5,640 bases of DNA from Hyphomicrobiales bacterium (GTDB taxonomy: Bacteria > Pseudomonadota > Alphaproteobacteria > Rhizobiales > Aestuariivirgaceae), in NCBI GenBank assembly GCA_026987255.1, contig JALSNA010000015.1, positions 1-5,640 of the forward strand, written 5' to 3'. A program made the position numbers and the translations under genes. Under the pieces are notes generated by a model that was not told the origin of the DNA, did not search any database, and was given only the letters and a program-made list of their open reading frames with translations. Below, one piece after another: positions 1 through 5,640 of the stretch (positions are counted from its first letter, which is position 1; each line of letters begins with the position of its first letter).

Positions 1-154
1 CAAGATGCGCTATGCCGGCTTTTCCGATGTGCGCTGGCGCAATCTCTCCTTCGGCATTGCGGCAATCCATCATGCGCGCAAGGCGAAGGCCCTGCCGCGC
101 CACCTGGGCGCTGAAGAGCGCGCCGCTGTCCAGGGCATGGAGGGCGTGGCATGA
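1..154 (+). CDS. UbiE/MenG-like quinone methyltransferase, C-terminal end (partial)
   Basis: This is the last 50 codons of a gene that begins left of the window; the frame starts at base 2 and ends with TGA at 152-154. The visible peptide contains AGFSDVRWRNLSFGIAAIHH, which matches the C-terminal signature of UbiE/MenG SAM-dependent methyltransferases (pattern GFxxVxxRNLxxGIxAxH). These enzymes C-methylate demethylmenaquinone, and in many bacteria also a ubiquinone precursor, at the inner membrane. Family members usually end soon after this motif; here about 25 more residues follow, rich in Ala, Arg and Glu. The stop overlaps the menA start as ATGA, so the two genes are probably translationally coupled, and that favours the menaquinone role. 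The catalytic SAM-binding motifs are outside the window, so the call rests on the C-terminal motif plus context. Confidence 0.68.
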   Translation, partial: KMRYAGFSDVRWRNLSFGIAAIHHARKAKALPRHLGAEERAAVQGMEGVA

Positions 155-1062
155 ATGCCTTGCAGGCCAGCATGCGCCGGGCCGGGGAAGGGGCGCGGCT
201 GTGGCTCATGGCCATGCGCCCGCGCACCCTGACCATTGCCCTGGCCCCGGTCATCCTGGGCACGACCCTGGCCTGGGTGGAGGCCGGGCGGGTGGATGCG
301 GTGCTCTTTGCCGTCATCATGCTGGCGGCGGTGCTCATCCAGGCGGGCACCAACCTGCACAACGACGCCGCCGATGCCGCCTCGGACTGTCATGACCGGC
401 TGGGGCCGCCGCGGGTGAGCGCCCAGGGGCTGCTGGCGGCGCGCGATGTGCGCCGGGCGGCCTGGGCGGCCTTCGGGCTGGCGGCGCTGCTGGGGCTGTG
501 GCTGGTGTGGAAAGGGGGCCTGCCCATCCTGCTCATCGGCCTGTTGTCCATTGCCGCCGGAGCGGCCTATTCGGCCGGGCCGAGGCCCATATCGCATTCG
601 CCCTTCGGAGAGCTTTTCGTCATCGCCTTCTTCGGGCTGGCGGCGGTGGGCGGCACCTATTACCTGCAGACGGGCACGGTCACGGCGCGCGCCGTGGCGG
701 CGGGACTTATCTGCGGGCTGCCCGCGGCGGCGGTGCTGCTGGTCAACAACACCCGCGACACCATCCAGGACATGGCGGCGGGCCGCGCCACCTTGGCCAT
801 CCGGCTGGGCAAGCGCCGCGCCGGTCTCGTCTATGCCTTTCTGGTGCTGGCGCCCTATGTCATCCTGGCCGGCCCGTGGCCCGGGTTCGAGAGCTTGTCG
901 GGACGCATCCTGTGGCCGGTGTTTCTGACCTTGCCCTATGCCCTCTGGCTGGCCTGGCAGTTCAGGGTGCGGCCGGTGGGCCATTTCAACCTGCTTTTGG
1001 TCAATACGGCGAAACTGCAATTCGCCATCGCCGCCCTGATGTGTCTGTCCCTGGTTCAATAG
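151..1062 (+). CDS. menA: 1,4-dihydroxy-2-naphthoate polyprenyltransferase (MenA)
   Basis: This is a 303-residue integral membrane prenyltransferase of the UbiA superfamily. MenA attaches a polyprenyl chain to 1,4-dihydroxy-2-naphthoate, giving demethylmenaquinone. Both Asp-rich Mg-prenyl-diphosphate motifs are present. The first is N68-LHND-x2-D75-x3-D79-x2-D82-RLGPPR, whose DRxGPxR ending is typical of MenA rather than UbiA. The second is NNTRDTIQD at 199-207, followed by AAGRATLAIRLG. YSAGPRPISHSPFGELFV (140-157) matches the central MenA loop, and MRPRTLTIALAPVILGT (22-38) is the usual N-terminal helix. About eight hydrophobic segments can be seen and the length is normal. The start at 151 has a good ribosome site, GGAGGG at 139-144, six bases upstream, and overlaps the preceding stop (ATGA). 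A futalosine-pathway prenyltransferase (MqnP) is less likely given the DRxGPxR motif. Confidence 0.92.
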   Translation: MNALQASMRRAGEGARLWLMAMRPRTLTIALAPVILGTTLAWVEAGRVDAVLFAVIMLAAVLIQAGTNLHNDAADAASDCHDRLGPPRVSAQGLLAARDVRRAAWAAFGLAALLGLWLVWKGGLPILLIGLLSIAAGAAYSAGPRPISHSPFGELFVIAFFGLAAVGGTYYLQTGTVTARAVAAGLICGLPAAAVLLVNNTRDTIQDMAAGRATLAIRLGKRRAGLVYAFLVLAPYVILAGPWPGFESLSGRILWPVFLTLPYALWLAWQFRVRPVGHFNLLLVNTAKLQFAIAALMCLSLVQ

Positions 1063-1092
1063 AGCGCCAAAACCCAAAACAAGGAACCTGTC

Positions 1093-1953
1093 ATGCTGGT
1101 TGCCAAACTCCTGCCCCTGGGGCTGGCCTTCATCATGTTCGCCATGGGGCTGACCCTGAGCATTGGGGATTTCACCCGCCTGGCGAAACATCCGCTGGCG
1201 GTGGCGCTGGGGCTGCTCGTGCAGATGCTGCTGTTGCCCGCCCTGGCCTTCGTTCTGCTCGGCATCTTTTCCCTGCGCCCGCAGTTCGCCGCCGGGGTGA
1301 TGATCCTGGCGGCCTGTCCGGGGGGCATTACCTCCAACATGATCACCCATATCGCCAGGGGGGATACGGCCTTGTCGATCACCCTGACGGCCATCACCTC
1401 GCTGGCCGGGATGCTGACCATTCCGCTGATCAGTGCCTTTGCCCTGCGCCATTTCCTGGGCGAGGAGATATCGGGCGCGCTGCCGGTGGCGCAGATGGCC
1501 ATCAAGGTCTTTGCCGTGGCCACCCTGCCGGTGGTTCTGGGCATGATGGTGCATCATTTCGCGCCGCGCCTGGCGGCCGCCATCGAGCGCCTGGCGCGGC
1601 CTGCCTCGCTGGTCATCTTCGCGTTCATCGTCCTGTGGGCCTTCGCCAGCCAGTGGCGGGTGATGATGGACAACATGGCGGCCATAGGCCCGGTGGTTCT
1701 GGCGCTCAATGCCGGGATCATGGCGATCGGATATGCACTGGCGCGCATGCTGCTTGCGGAGCGCGCCCAGGCGGTGACCATCGCCATCGAGGGCGGGTTG
1801 CAAAACGGCGCCCTGGGCATCTTCGTGGCCGCCACCTTGTTGCACAATCCGGTGCTGATGACGCCTTCCATCACCTATGCCCTGGTGATGAACCTCACCG
1901 CGGCGGCCTTCATCGCCTGGCGGCTGGCCACGGCGCGGCGCAAGCTGGCGTGA
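1093..1953 (+). CDS. BASS family (bile acid:sodium symporter-like) transporter
   Basis: This is a 286-residue membrane protein with roughly nine to ten hydrophobic segments, the usual size for the SBF/BASS family (PF01758). The family signature CPGGITSNMITHIARGD lies at 75-91. By alignment from memory with the structurally known ASBT of Neisseria, the sodium-site residues look intact: Q44, S81-N82, S95, T99, and the E233-x3-Q237-N238 motif in EGGLQNG. The protein is therefore expected to be a functional Na+-coupled importer in the inner membrane. Bacterial members carry organic anions such as 2-keto acids, pantoate or bile acids; the substrate here cannot be read from sequence. The gene begins 30 bases after menA with AAGGA at 1081-1085, seven bases before ATG, and no terminator lies between, so co-transcription with menA is likely. 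No bile-acid or quinone role should be assumed from the family name or the neighbour. Confidence 0.9.
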   Translation: MLVAKLLPLGLAFIMFAMGLTLSIGDFTRLAKHPLAVALGLLVQMLLLPALAFVLLGIFSLRPQFAAGVMILAACPGGITSNMITHIARGDTALSITLTAITSLAGMLTIPLISAFALRHFLGEEISGALPVAQMAIKVFAVATLPVVLGMMVHHFAPRLAAAIERLARPASLVIFAFIVLWAFASQWRVMMDNMAAIGPVVLALNAGIMAIGYALARMLLAERAQAVTIAIEGGLQNGALGIFVAATLLHNPVLMTPSITYALVMNLTAAAFIAWRLATARRKLA

Positions 1954-1993
1954 AGGGCGCAAACCTGCACCAATGGATCATGGTGGCAAGGAA

Positions 1994-2025
1994 GAAGGCC
2001 CGCCGAAGGGGAAAGGCGGGCCTTC
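1994..2025. terminator. Perfect 11-bp hairpin between convergent genes
   Basis: GAAGGCCCGCC (1994-2004) and GGCGGGCCTTC (2015-2025) are perfect reverse complements around a 10-base loop. The hairpin sits 40 bases after the BASS transporter stop and 31 bases after the stop of the oppositely oriented DUF2852 gene, where a shared bidirectional terminator is expected. Read on the minus strand it is followed by TTCCTTGCC, a weak pyrimidine tract; on the plus strand no T-run follows. It may therefore be a better terminator for the minus-strand gene, or it may act mainly as an mRNA 3'-end stabiliser. Confidence 0.6.
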
Positions 2026-2056
2026 ACAAGGCTGATGAGGGGGTTGGGAGGGGAAG

Positions 2057-2497
2057 TCAGCCTTTTCTGGATTTGCCGGACTTTTTCGCCTTCTTGCGCT
2101 CGGCCATGAAGCGCTCGAACTCCTCCGCATCGCGGGCCTGGCGCAGGCGGACGATGAAGTCCTCGAACTCGCGGCGCTCTTCCTCCAGCTTGCGCAGGGT
2201 CTCCTCGCGCTCCTTTTCCAGTCTGCGCAGGGTTTCCTCGCGATAGGCGTCAAAGGCCTCGTTGCCGGTGGATGCGCTCCAGGCGCGCGTGGCGGCCCTG
2301 GGAGCGGCGGATTTGAACAGATCCTTGATTTCGCTTGCCGCCCTGGCGGCCAGATCGTCCACCGAGCCGCCCCAAAGGACGTAGGCGAGAATGGCCAGGC
2401 CGAGCGGCCACCAGACCATGAAGCCCAGGACGAAGGCGGCAATGCCCAGGGGTGTCCAGCGGCTGGGACGCCTGGTTTTGGCAGCTGTGGTGTTCAT
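2057..2497 (-). CDS. DUF2852 family membrane-anchored coiled-coil protein
   Basis: This is a 146-residue protein of unknown function matching the DUF2852 family, recognised from WTPLGIAAFVLGFMVWWPLG (14-33) followed by LAILAYVLWGG and the central STGNEAFDAYR (76-86). The order is a short basic N-terminus, one membrane segment or hairpin at about 17-42, a linker, a charged helix likely to form a coiled coil (about 80-135, including LRQARDAEEFERFMAER), and a very basic tail (KKAKKSGKSRKG). The protein is probably anchored in the inner membrane with the helix in the cytoplasm. The start is fixed by GGAGGG (plus-strand 2506-2511), eight bases before ATG. The coiled coil holds an 11-residue direct duplication, annotated separately. 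It stands alone on its strand, with its own AT-rich upstream region and the hairpin at 1994-2025 downstream. No biochemical function is known to me for the family. Confidence 0.88.
   Translation of the reverse strand: MNTTAAKTRRPSRWTPLGIAAFVLGFMVWWPLGLAILAYVLWGGSVDDLAARAASEIKDLFKSAAPRAATRAWSASTGNEAFDAYREETLRRLEKEREETLRKLEEERREFEDFIVRLRQARDAEEFERFMAERKKAKKSGKSRKG
2177..2242 (-). repeat. In-frame 33-bp tandem duplication in the DUF2852 gene
   Basis: Two adjacent 33-base units (2210-2242 and 2177-2209) agree at 27 of 33 positions by my hand alignment. They encode REETLRRLEKE (residues 86-96) and REETLRKLEEE (97-107). Eleven residues equal three turns of helix in a hendecad coiled coil, so the duplication lengthens the helix without changing frame or phase. 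Most of the differences are synonymous or conservative, which suggests that the duplication is not recent and is tolerated or selected. Confidence 0.8.
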
Positions 2498-2664
2498 GAA
2501 AATAGCCCTCCGGTCGTGGTTGCGTGATTTTTACATGGTGGGCGTTTTTGCCAAAATCAAGGCAAATCCCTCCCGGATGTGCCGGGAAGAATGAAAAATA
2601 TCAAGTATTTCAGTTGGGTATATTGAATATTACATCGCGGTAATGATTCTGGACATGGCCGCCA
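2498..2664. promoter_or_regulatory. AT-rich intergenic region with inverted repeats, upstream of the DUF2852 gene
   Basis: This 167-bp gap is much richer in A and T than its surroundings and holds no credible gene. It must carry the promoter of the minus-strand DUF2852 gene. A weak candidate is TTGGCA (plus 2549-2554) with TAAAAA (plus 2528-2533), but the 15-base spacing is short. Five small inverted repeats can be seen: TTTGCC-N8-GGCAAA (2547-2566), TCCCGG-N5-CCGGGA (2571-2587), AAATA-N5-TATTT (2596-2610), ATATT-N1-AATAT (2620-2630) and ATTAC-N6-GTAAT (2629-2644). Some could be operators, and the GC-rich one could end transcription of the upstream minus-strand gene, although no T-run follows it. 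Short repeats in AT-rich DNA arise easily by chance, so only the intergenic promoter role is well founded. Confidence 0.4.
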
Positions 2665-3519
2665 TCAGGCTTCCTGAGGTGTCTTGTCCTCATCCAGGAA
2701 GGGAATCTCCAGTTCGCTCGAGGAGGTCTTGCGGGTGATGATGATGCGTGGGCGGGCGCTGCTGGCCGGGGCCTCATCGTCTTGTGAACCTTCCGGCTGC
2801 GGGGCGGGCTTGATGATGATGGACATGAAGCCTTCATCAGCGGATTCACCGGAGGCGCTCTGGCGGTCCTTGGCGGCGCAGGCCGGATCGTCAACGTCTG
2901 GCGCGCCGTCAGCGGCGGGGGGCAGGATTTCGCCTTCCTTCAGTTGGCCGGACTTGCCGGACTCGCCGCGGTCAGCGGAAGAATCAGCTGCCGGGGCATC
3001 ACCGAACAGCTCCGCATCCTCGGCGAACCAGTCCAGATTGTCCTCTGCGATGGGCGGTTCATCCTGGGCCAGATCATCACGGGCGCCGTCCTCCAGGGCG
3101 GCGATTTCGCCCAGGGCGCCGGCGAGGATTTCCAGCTTGCGGGCCAGCTGGTGCTGCTCTTTGGCGATGTCTTCCAGCTGCGGCTCACTGGCGGAGAGTT
3201 TCTCCAGTCTCGCAGCCTGCCGGGCGGCCTGCATGGCCATGCGGTTTGCCGCTTGCGGCAGGTGGGCCGGGCTTTCGGTATCCATGGCGGCAAGCGCGGA
3301 TGCGGCATGCTCCAGAACGGGCCGCAAGGGCAGGGGGCTGCGCTGCGCAGGCATCACGGCGCGCTCCAGCTTGCGCATGGCGGCCAGCAGGTCCTTTGTC
3401 TCGCGGGCCTGGTTGCGGCGCAGGTATTCGGACAGGAACCAGCGCCCGCGCGGCGTTTCCATGACGGCGGCCTCTATGGCCTCGTAATCTTCGCGGATGG
3501 AGGAGGGGGATTGACTCAT
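2665..3519 (-). CDS. Hypothetical protein with GRWFLxEYxRRN N-terminal motif and acidic disordered C-terminal half
   Basis: This is a 284-residue protein that I cannot assign to a function. Residues 11-52 (DYEAIEAAVMETPRGRWFLS, then EYLRRN and an LLAAMRKLE helix) resemble the N-terminus of conserved hypothetical proteins from alphaproteobacteria. A helical, Ala/Gln/Glu-rich stretch at about 88-145 probably forms a coiled coil. Residues 146-255 are strongly acidic and rich in Ala, Pro, Ser and Gly, so probably disordered. The tail carries two similar hydrophobic-basic strands, MSIIIKPAP (232-240) and RIIITRKTS (258-266), ending in LEIPFLDED. There is no signal peptide or membrane segment, so it is probably cytoplasmic. 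An in-frame TAG at plus 3532-3534, five codons upstream, limits the start to this ATG or a later one; no clear Shine-Dalgarno precedes it. It is divergent from the MFS gene. The minus-strand reading is preferred over long overlapping frames because of the conserved N-terminus. Confidence 0.8.
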   Translation of the reverse strand: MSQSPSSIREDYEAIEAAVMETPRGRWFLSEYLRRNQARETKDLLAAMRKLERAVMPAQRSPLPLRPVLEHAASALAAMDTESPAHLPQAANRMAMQAARQAARLEKLSASEPQLEDIAKEQHQLARKLEILAGALGEIAALEDGARDDLAQDEPPIAEDNLDWFAEDAELFGDAPAADSSADRGESGKSGQLKEGEILPPAADGAPDVDDPACAAKDRQSASGESADEGFMSIIIKPAPQPEGSQDDEAPASSARPRIIITRKTSSSELEIPFLDEDKTPQEA

Positions 3520-3589
3520 GGGACTGACAGACTACTGAAAGGACGCAACTGCGGGTGAATGTGCCGTGGTATGCGAACTATGAACGAAA
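3520..3589. promoter_or_regulatory. Divergent intergenic region (promoters expected, none clear)
   Basis: This 70-bp gap separates two genes reading away from each other, so promoters for both should lie in or near it. I see no convincing -35/-10 pair. The best plus-strand candidate, TTGACT (3511-3516, inside the hypothetical gene) and TACTGA (3533-3538) with a 16-base spacer, has a poor -10 element. No clear inverted repeat is present. Confidence 0.35.
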
Positions 3590-4774
3590 ATGGTTAGCGA
3601 AAGGTTGCGCGCCATGACGCAGGGGGAAGCGAGCCGGCTTGGCGCGCGCATCGCCATGGTCTATGGCGCGCTGTTTTTCGGCATCGGGGTTTCCTTGCCC
3701 TTTTTGCCCGTGTGGCTGAAGGCGCGCGGGCTGGGCGTGGAGCAGATTGCCCTGGTGCTGGCGGTGCAAAGCGGGCTGCGGGTGATCGCCTCGCCGCTGA
3801 TGTCGCATCTGGCCGACAGGCTGGGGCGGCTGCGGCCGGTCATGGCCGGGTGCGCGCTGGCGGCCCTGGCGGGGCTGTTCTGGCTGGCCGGGGCAGGTGG
3901 CTTTGCCTCCATCGTCCTGGGCGTGGCTGTGGCCTATGGGGCCTTTGCGCCGCTGATGCCCATGACGGAAGCCTATGCGGTATCCGCCGGGCGCCGGCAC
4001 GGGCTCGATTACGGGCGCATGCGGCTGTGGGGATCGCTGGCCTTCATGGCCGGAAACCTGGTGGCCGGGGCGGCGCTGGATGTGCTGGCGGCGGGACATC
4101 TCATCTGGCTGATCGTGGCTGCCCAGGCAGCGCTCGTGGGGGCCTTGCTGCTGTTGCCGCCGCGCGAGCAGACGGCGGATGAGCATGCCCGCCAAGAGAC
4201 CACGGTGGGGCAGGGACTGGCCCTGGCTTCCGGCGCATTTGCCGTTTTCGTGCTGGCGGCGGGGCTGGTGCAGGGCTCCCATGCCATGGTCTACGGCTTT
4301 TCGGCCCTGCACTGGAAGACGCTGGGCTATTCCGGCTCGGTGGTGGGGATGCTGTGGGCCACCGGGGTGCTGGCCGAGGTCGTGCTGTTCTGGTTTTCCG
4401 CCCGGCTCATGGCCGGTCTTGGAGCCTTGCGGCTGCTCATGCTGGGCGCGGCGGCCGCCGTGGTGCGCTGGGCGGGGCTGAGCTTCGATCCGCCGCTGAT
4501 AGTGCTTTTCATGCTGCAATCGCTGCACGGGCTGAGTTTCGGCGCCTCCCACCTGGGAGCCATCGAGTTCATCCGCTCGCGCACCGCGCCGGCGCGGGCG
4601 GCCACGGCCCAGGCCATCTATGGGGCGGTGGCCGGCGGGGTGTTCATGACCGGGGCCATGTGGGCCTCGGGCAGGCTCTATCGCGCCTTTGCGGCCGATG
4701 CCTGGTGGGTCATGGCGATGATGGCGGCGTTATCGCTTGGCCTGGCGGCGGCCCTGCGCCGGAAAGGGGTGTAG
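3590..4774 (+). CDS. MFS transporter, MFS_1-like / HcaT type
   Basis: This is a 394-residue permease with about twelve hydrophobic segments, normal for the major facilitator superfamily. Features of the MFS_1-like subgroup, which includes the proposed 3-phenylpropionate transporter HcaT, are GIGVSLPFLPVWLKARGL (31-48), a motif-A-like loop SHLADRLGRLRP (72-83), YGRMRLWGSLAFMAGN (141-156), FSALHWKTLGYS (237-248), and LHGLSFGASHLGAIEFI (312-328). It should be an inner-membrane, probably proton-coupled transporter; the substrate is unknown and HcaT-like names are often passed on without evidence. The ATG at 3590 has no Shine-Dalgarno; an in-frame ATG at 3614 has AAAGG (3600-3604) nine bases upstream and would give a 386-residue protein with all membrane segments intact, so it is a real alternative start. 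The stop is 26 bases from the stop of the convergent epimerase gene. Its divergence from the hypothetical gene suggests single-gene transcription. Confidence 0.88.
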   Translation: MVSERLRAMTQGEASRLGARIAMVYGALFFGIGVSLPFLPVWLKARGLGVEQIALVLAVQSGLRVIASPLMSHLADRLGRLRPVMAGCALAALAGLFWLAGAGGFASIVLGVAVAYGAFAPLMPMTEAYAVSAGRRHGLDYGRMRLWGSLAFMAGNLVAGAALDVLAAGHLIWLIVAAQAALVGALLLLPPREQTADEHARQETTVGQGLALASGAFAVFVLAAGLVQGSHAMVYGFSALHWKTLGYSGSVVGMLWATGVLAEVVLFWFSARLMAGLGALRLLMLGAAAAVVRWAGLSFDPPLIVLFMLQSLHGLSFGASHLGAIEFIRSRTAPARAATAQAIYGAVAGGVFMTGAMWASGRLYRAFAADAWWVMAMMAALSLGLAAALRRKGV

Positions 4775-4800
4775 GGCGTAGACCCACAAACCCCGCGCCG

Positions 4801-5640
4801 TCAGCCCCACAGGGCCGGGGCGGGGGGATGGAGGGTGGAGGTGTCCTCGCGCATGGGGGGGCTGGCGTCCGTGGCCAGCAACAGGGGGCCGTCGAGATCG
4901 GTCCAGGTGCAAAGCTGCGCCACCAGGAAGGCCGGGGCCATGGCCAGCGAGGAGGCCAGCATGCAGCCGGTCATGAGGGCCAGGCCGGCATCTTGCGCGG
5001 CGCGGGCCAGTTCCAGCGCCGGGGTGAGGCCGCCGGTCTTGTCCAGCTTGATGTTGATGGCGTCATAGAGCGGGGACAGGGCGGGCAGATCCTTCACATC
5101 ATGGATCGATTCATCGGCGCACAGGGGCACCGGGCGGGGGATGTCTGCCAGGGCGGCATCCTGGCCGGCGGGCAGGGGCTGTTCGATGAGCTCGATGCCG
5201 CACTCGTGGCAGGTGGTGAAGAGGGCGGGCAGGTCCTCTTCCCGCCAGGCCTCGTTGGCATCGATGATGATGCGTGCATCCGGGGCGGCCTGGCGCACCG
5301 CCTCGATGCGGGCCATGTCATCGGCGGCGGCGCCTGCGCCGAGCTTGAGCTTGAGCAGGGGGCGGGCGGCATTTTGGTGCGCTTGTGCGGCCATTTCTTC
5401 GGGCGGGCCCAGGCTGATGGTGAAAGCGGTGATGAGCGGCTCGGGCCGGCGCAATCCGGCCAGTTGCCAGACTGCCTTGCCGCTCTGTTTGGCGCGCAGG
5501 TCCCACAGGGCGCAATCGAGGGCGTTGCGGGCCGCCTTCATGGATAGCAGGCGGGGGATGCCGGTGTGCTCCAGACCGTATTCTATGGCCGGGGCGATGG
5601 CGCGCAATTGCTCCATGGCCTCCTCGATGGTCTCGCCATA
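4801..5640 (-). CDS. Dipeptide epimerase (L-Ala-D/L-Glu epimerase or DgcA-like), enolase superfamily, N-terminus missing
   Basis: The open frame runs past the right edge, showing 279 C-terminal residues of a protein of about 320-350. It is a muconate-lactonizing subgroup enolase-superfamily enzyme with a complete active-site set. In visible-fragment numbering these are the catalytic lysines in KLKLG (97-101, K99 expected as the base), metal ligands D127 (IDANEAW), E153 (IEQPLP) and D176 (CADES), and the second catalytic lysine K198 in INIKLDKTGG. TGCMLASSLAMAPA (224-237) and DLDGP (248-252) are typical of dipeptide epimerases; the DxD in the latter binds the dipeptide amino group in known L-Ala-D/L-Glu epimerases. 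The likely role is epimerising L-Ala-D-Glu from murein turnover. Related alphaproteobacterial proteins are annotated DgcA, an N-acyl-D-Glu racemase; without the N-terminal specificity loop and neighbours these cannot be separated. An internal ATG at 5614-5616 is not the start, because the preceding codons fit the family. Confidence 0.88.
   Translation of the reverse strand, partial: YGETIEEAMEQLRAIAPAIEYGLEHTGIPRLLSMKAARNALDCALWDLRAKQSGKAVWQLAGLRRPEPLITAFTISLGPPEEMAAQAHQNAARPLLKLKLGAGAAADDMARIEAVRQAAPDARIIIDANEAWREEDLPALFTTCHECGIELIEQPLPAGQDAALADIPRPVPLCADESIHDVKDLPALSPLYDAINIKLDKTGGLTPALELARAAQDAGLALMTGCMLASSLAMAPAFLVAQLCTWTDLDGPLLLATDASPPMREDTSTLHPPAPALWG

Noticed and set aside
70..1962. 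A 630-codon open frame on the minus strand opposite the methyltransferase end, menA and the BASS gene
   Set aside because: It is rich in Gln, His, Arg and Gly without any domain, spans three well-supported plus-strand genes, and is the expected mirror of GC-rich third codon positions.
498..2246. A 582-codon plus-strand open frame crossing menA, the BASS gene and into the DUF2852 gene
   Set aside because: It is out of frame with recognised genes, crosses the hairpin between convergent genes, and its Ser/Arg repeats at the end simply mirror the 33-bp duplication.
1978..2442. A second minus-strand open frame overlapping the DUF2852 gene
   Set aside because: It is rich in Pro, Ser and Arg with no family match. 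The overlapping frame ending at 2057 has the DUF2852 signature and a good ribosome site.
2571..2587. TCCCGG-N5-CCGGGA as a terminator for the hypothetical gene
   Set aside because: The stem is only six base pairs and no T-run follows on the minus strand, and it lies nearly 80 bases after the stop. It is kept only as one of the inverted repeats.
2684..3487. A 267-codon plus-strand open frame opposite the hypothetical protein gene
   Set aside because: It is a Ser/Ala/Arg-rich shadow. The minus-strand frame has the conserved N-terminal motif and a sensible domain layout.
3578..4552. A 324-codon minus-strand open frame opposite the MFS gene
   Set aside because: It is of Gln/His/Pro-rich shadow composition, while the plus strand has clear MFS motifs and membrane periodicity.
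4354..5547. A 397-codon plus-strand open frame across the MFS end and the epimerase
   Set aside because: It is a Gly-rich shadow running opposite intact enolase-superfamily active-site motifs.

Overview
The window is GC-rich bacterial DNA with a strong bias to G or C at third codon positions, almost completely filled with protein-coding genes. It holds no rRNA, tRNA, CRISPR array or insertion sequence that I can see. The gene set suggests an alphaproteobacterium. The DUF2852-type protein and the hypothetical protein with a GRWFLxEYxRRN N-terminus belong, as far as I recall, to mostly alphaproteobacterial families. A MenA-type prenyltransferase directly behind a UbiE/MenG-type methyltransferase suggests that the organism makes menaquinone, which only some alphaproteobacteria do.

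Layout. Bases 1-1953 (plus strand) read as one probable operon: the 3' end of a ubiE/menG-like methyltransferase, menA overlapping it by ATGA, then a BASS (bile acid:sodium symporter) family transporter 30 bases further on. A perfect 11-bp hairpin at 1994-2025 separates this from the convergent DUF2852 membrane/coiled-coil gene (2057-2497, minus). An AT-rich 167-bp gap with several small inverted repeats (2498-2664) lies between that gene and a hypothetical acidic protein (2665-3519, minus). A 70-bp divergent gap follows. Next comes an MFS_1-like/HcaT-type transporter (3590-4774, plus). It is convergent, with only 26 bp between stop codons, with an enolase-superfamily dipeptide epimerase (4801 to beyond the right edge, minus).

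How the genes fit together. The first two genes very likely act in consecutive late steps of quinone synthesis: MenA prenylates 1,4-dihydroxy-2-naphthoate and the methyltransferase methylates the product. The BASS transporter is probably co-transcribed, but its substrate cannot be read from sequence. The epimerase probably handles cell-wall-derived dipeptides or acylated glutamate. The adjacent MFS permease is on the opposite strand, so a link between the two is only possible, not shown.

I found no convincing new multi-gene system. The items most worth a second look are the hypothetical protein with two similar isoleucine-rich tail motifs, the in-frame 33-bp duplication in the DUF2852 gene, the cluster of inverted repeats in the AT-rich gap, and the menG-menA coupling.
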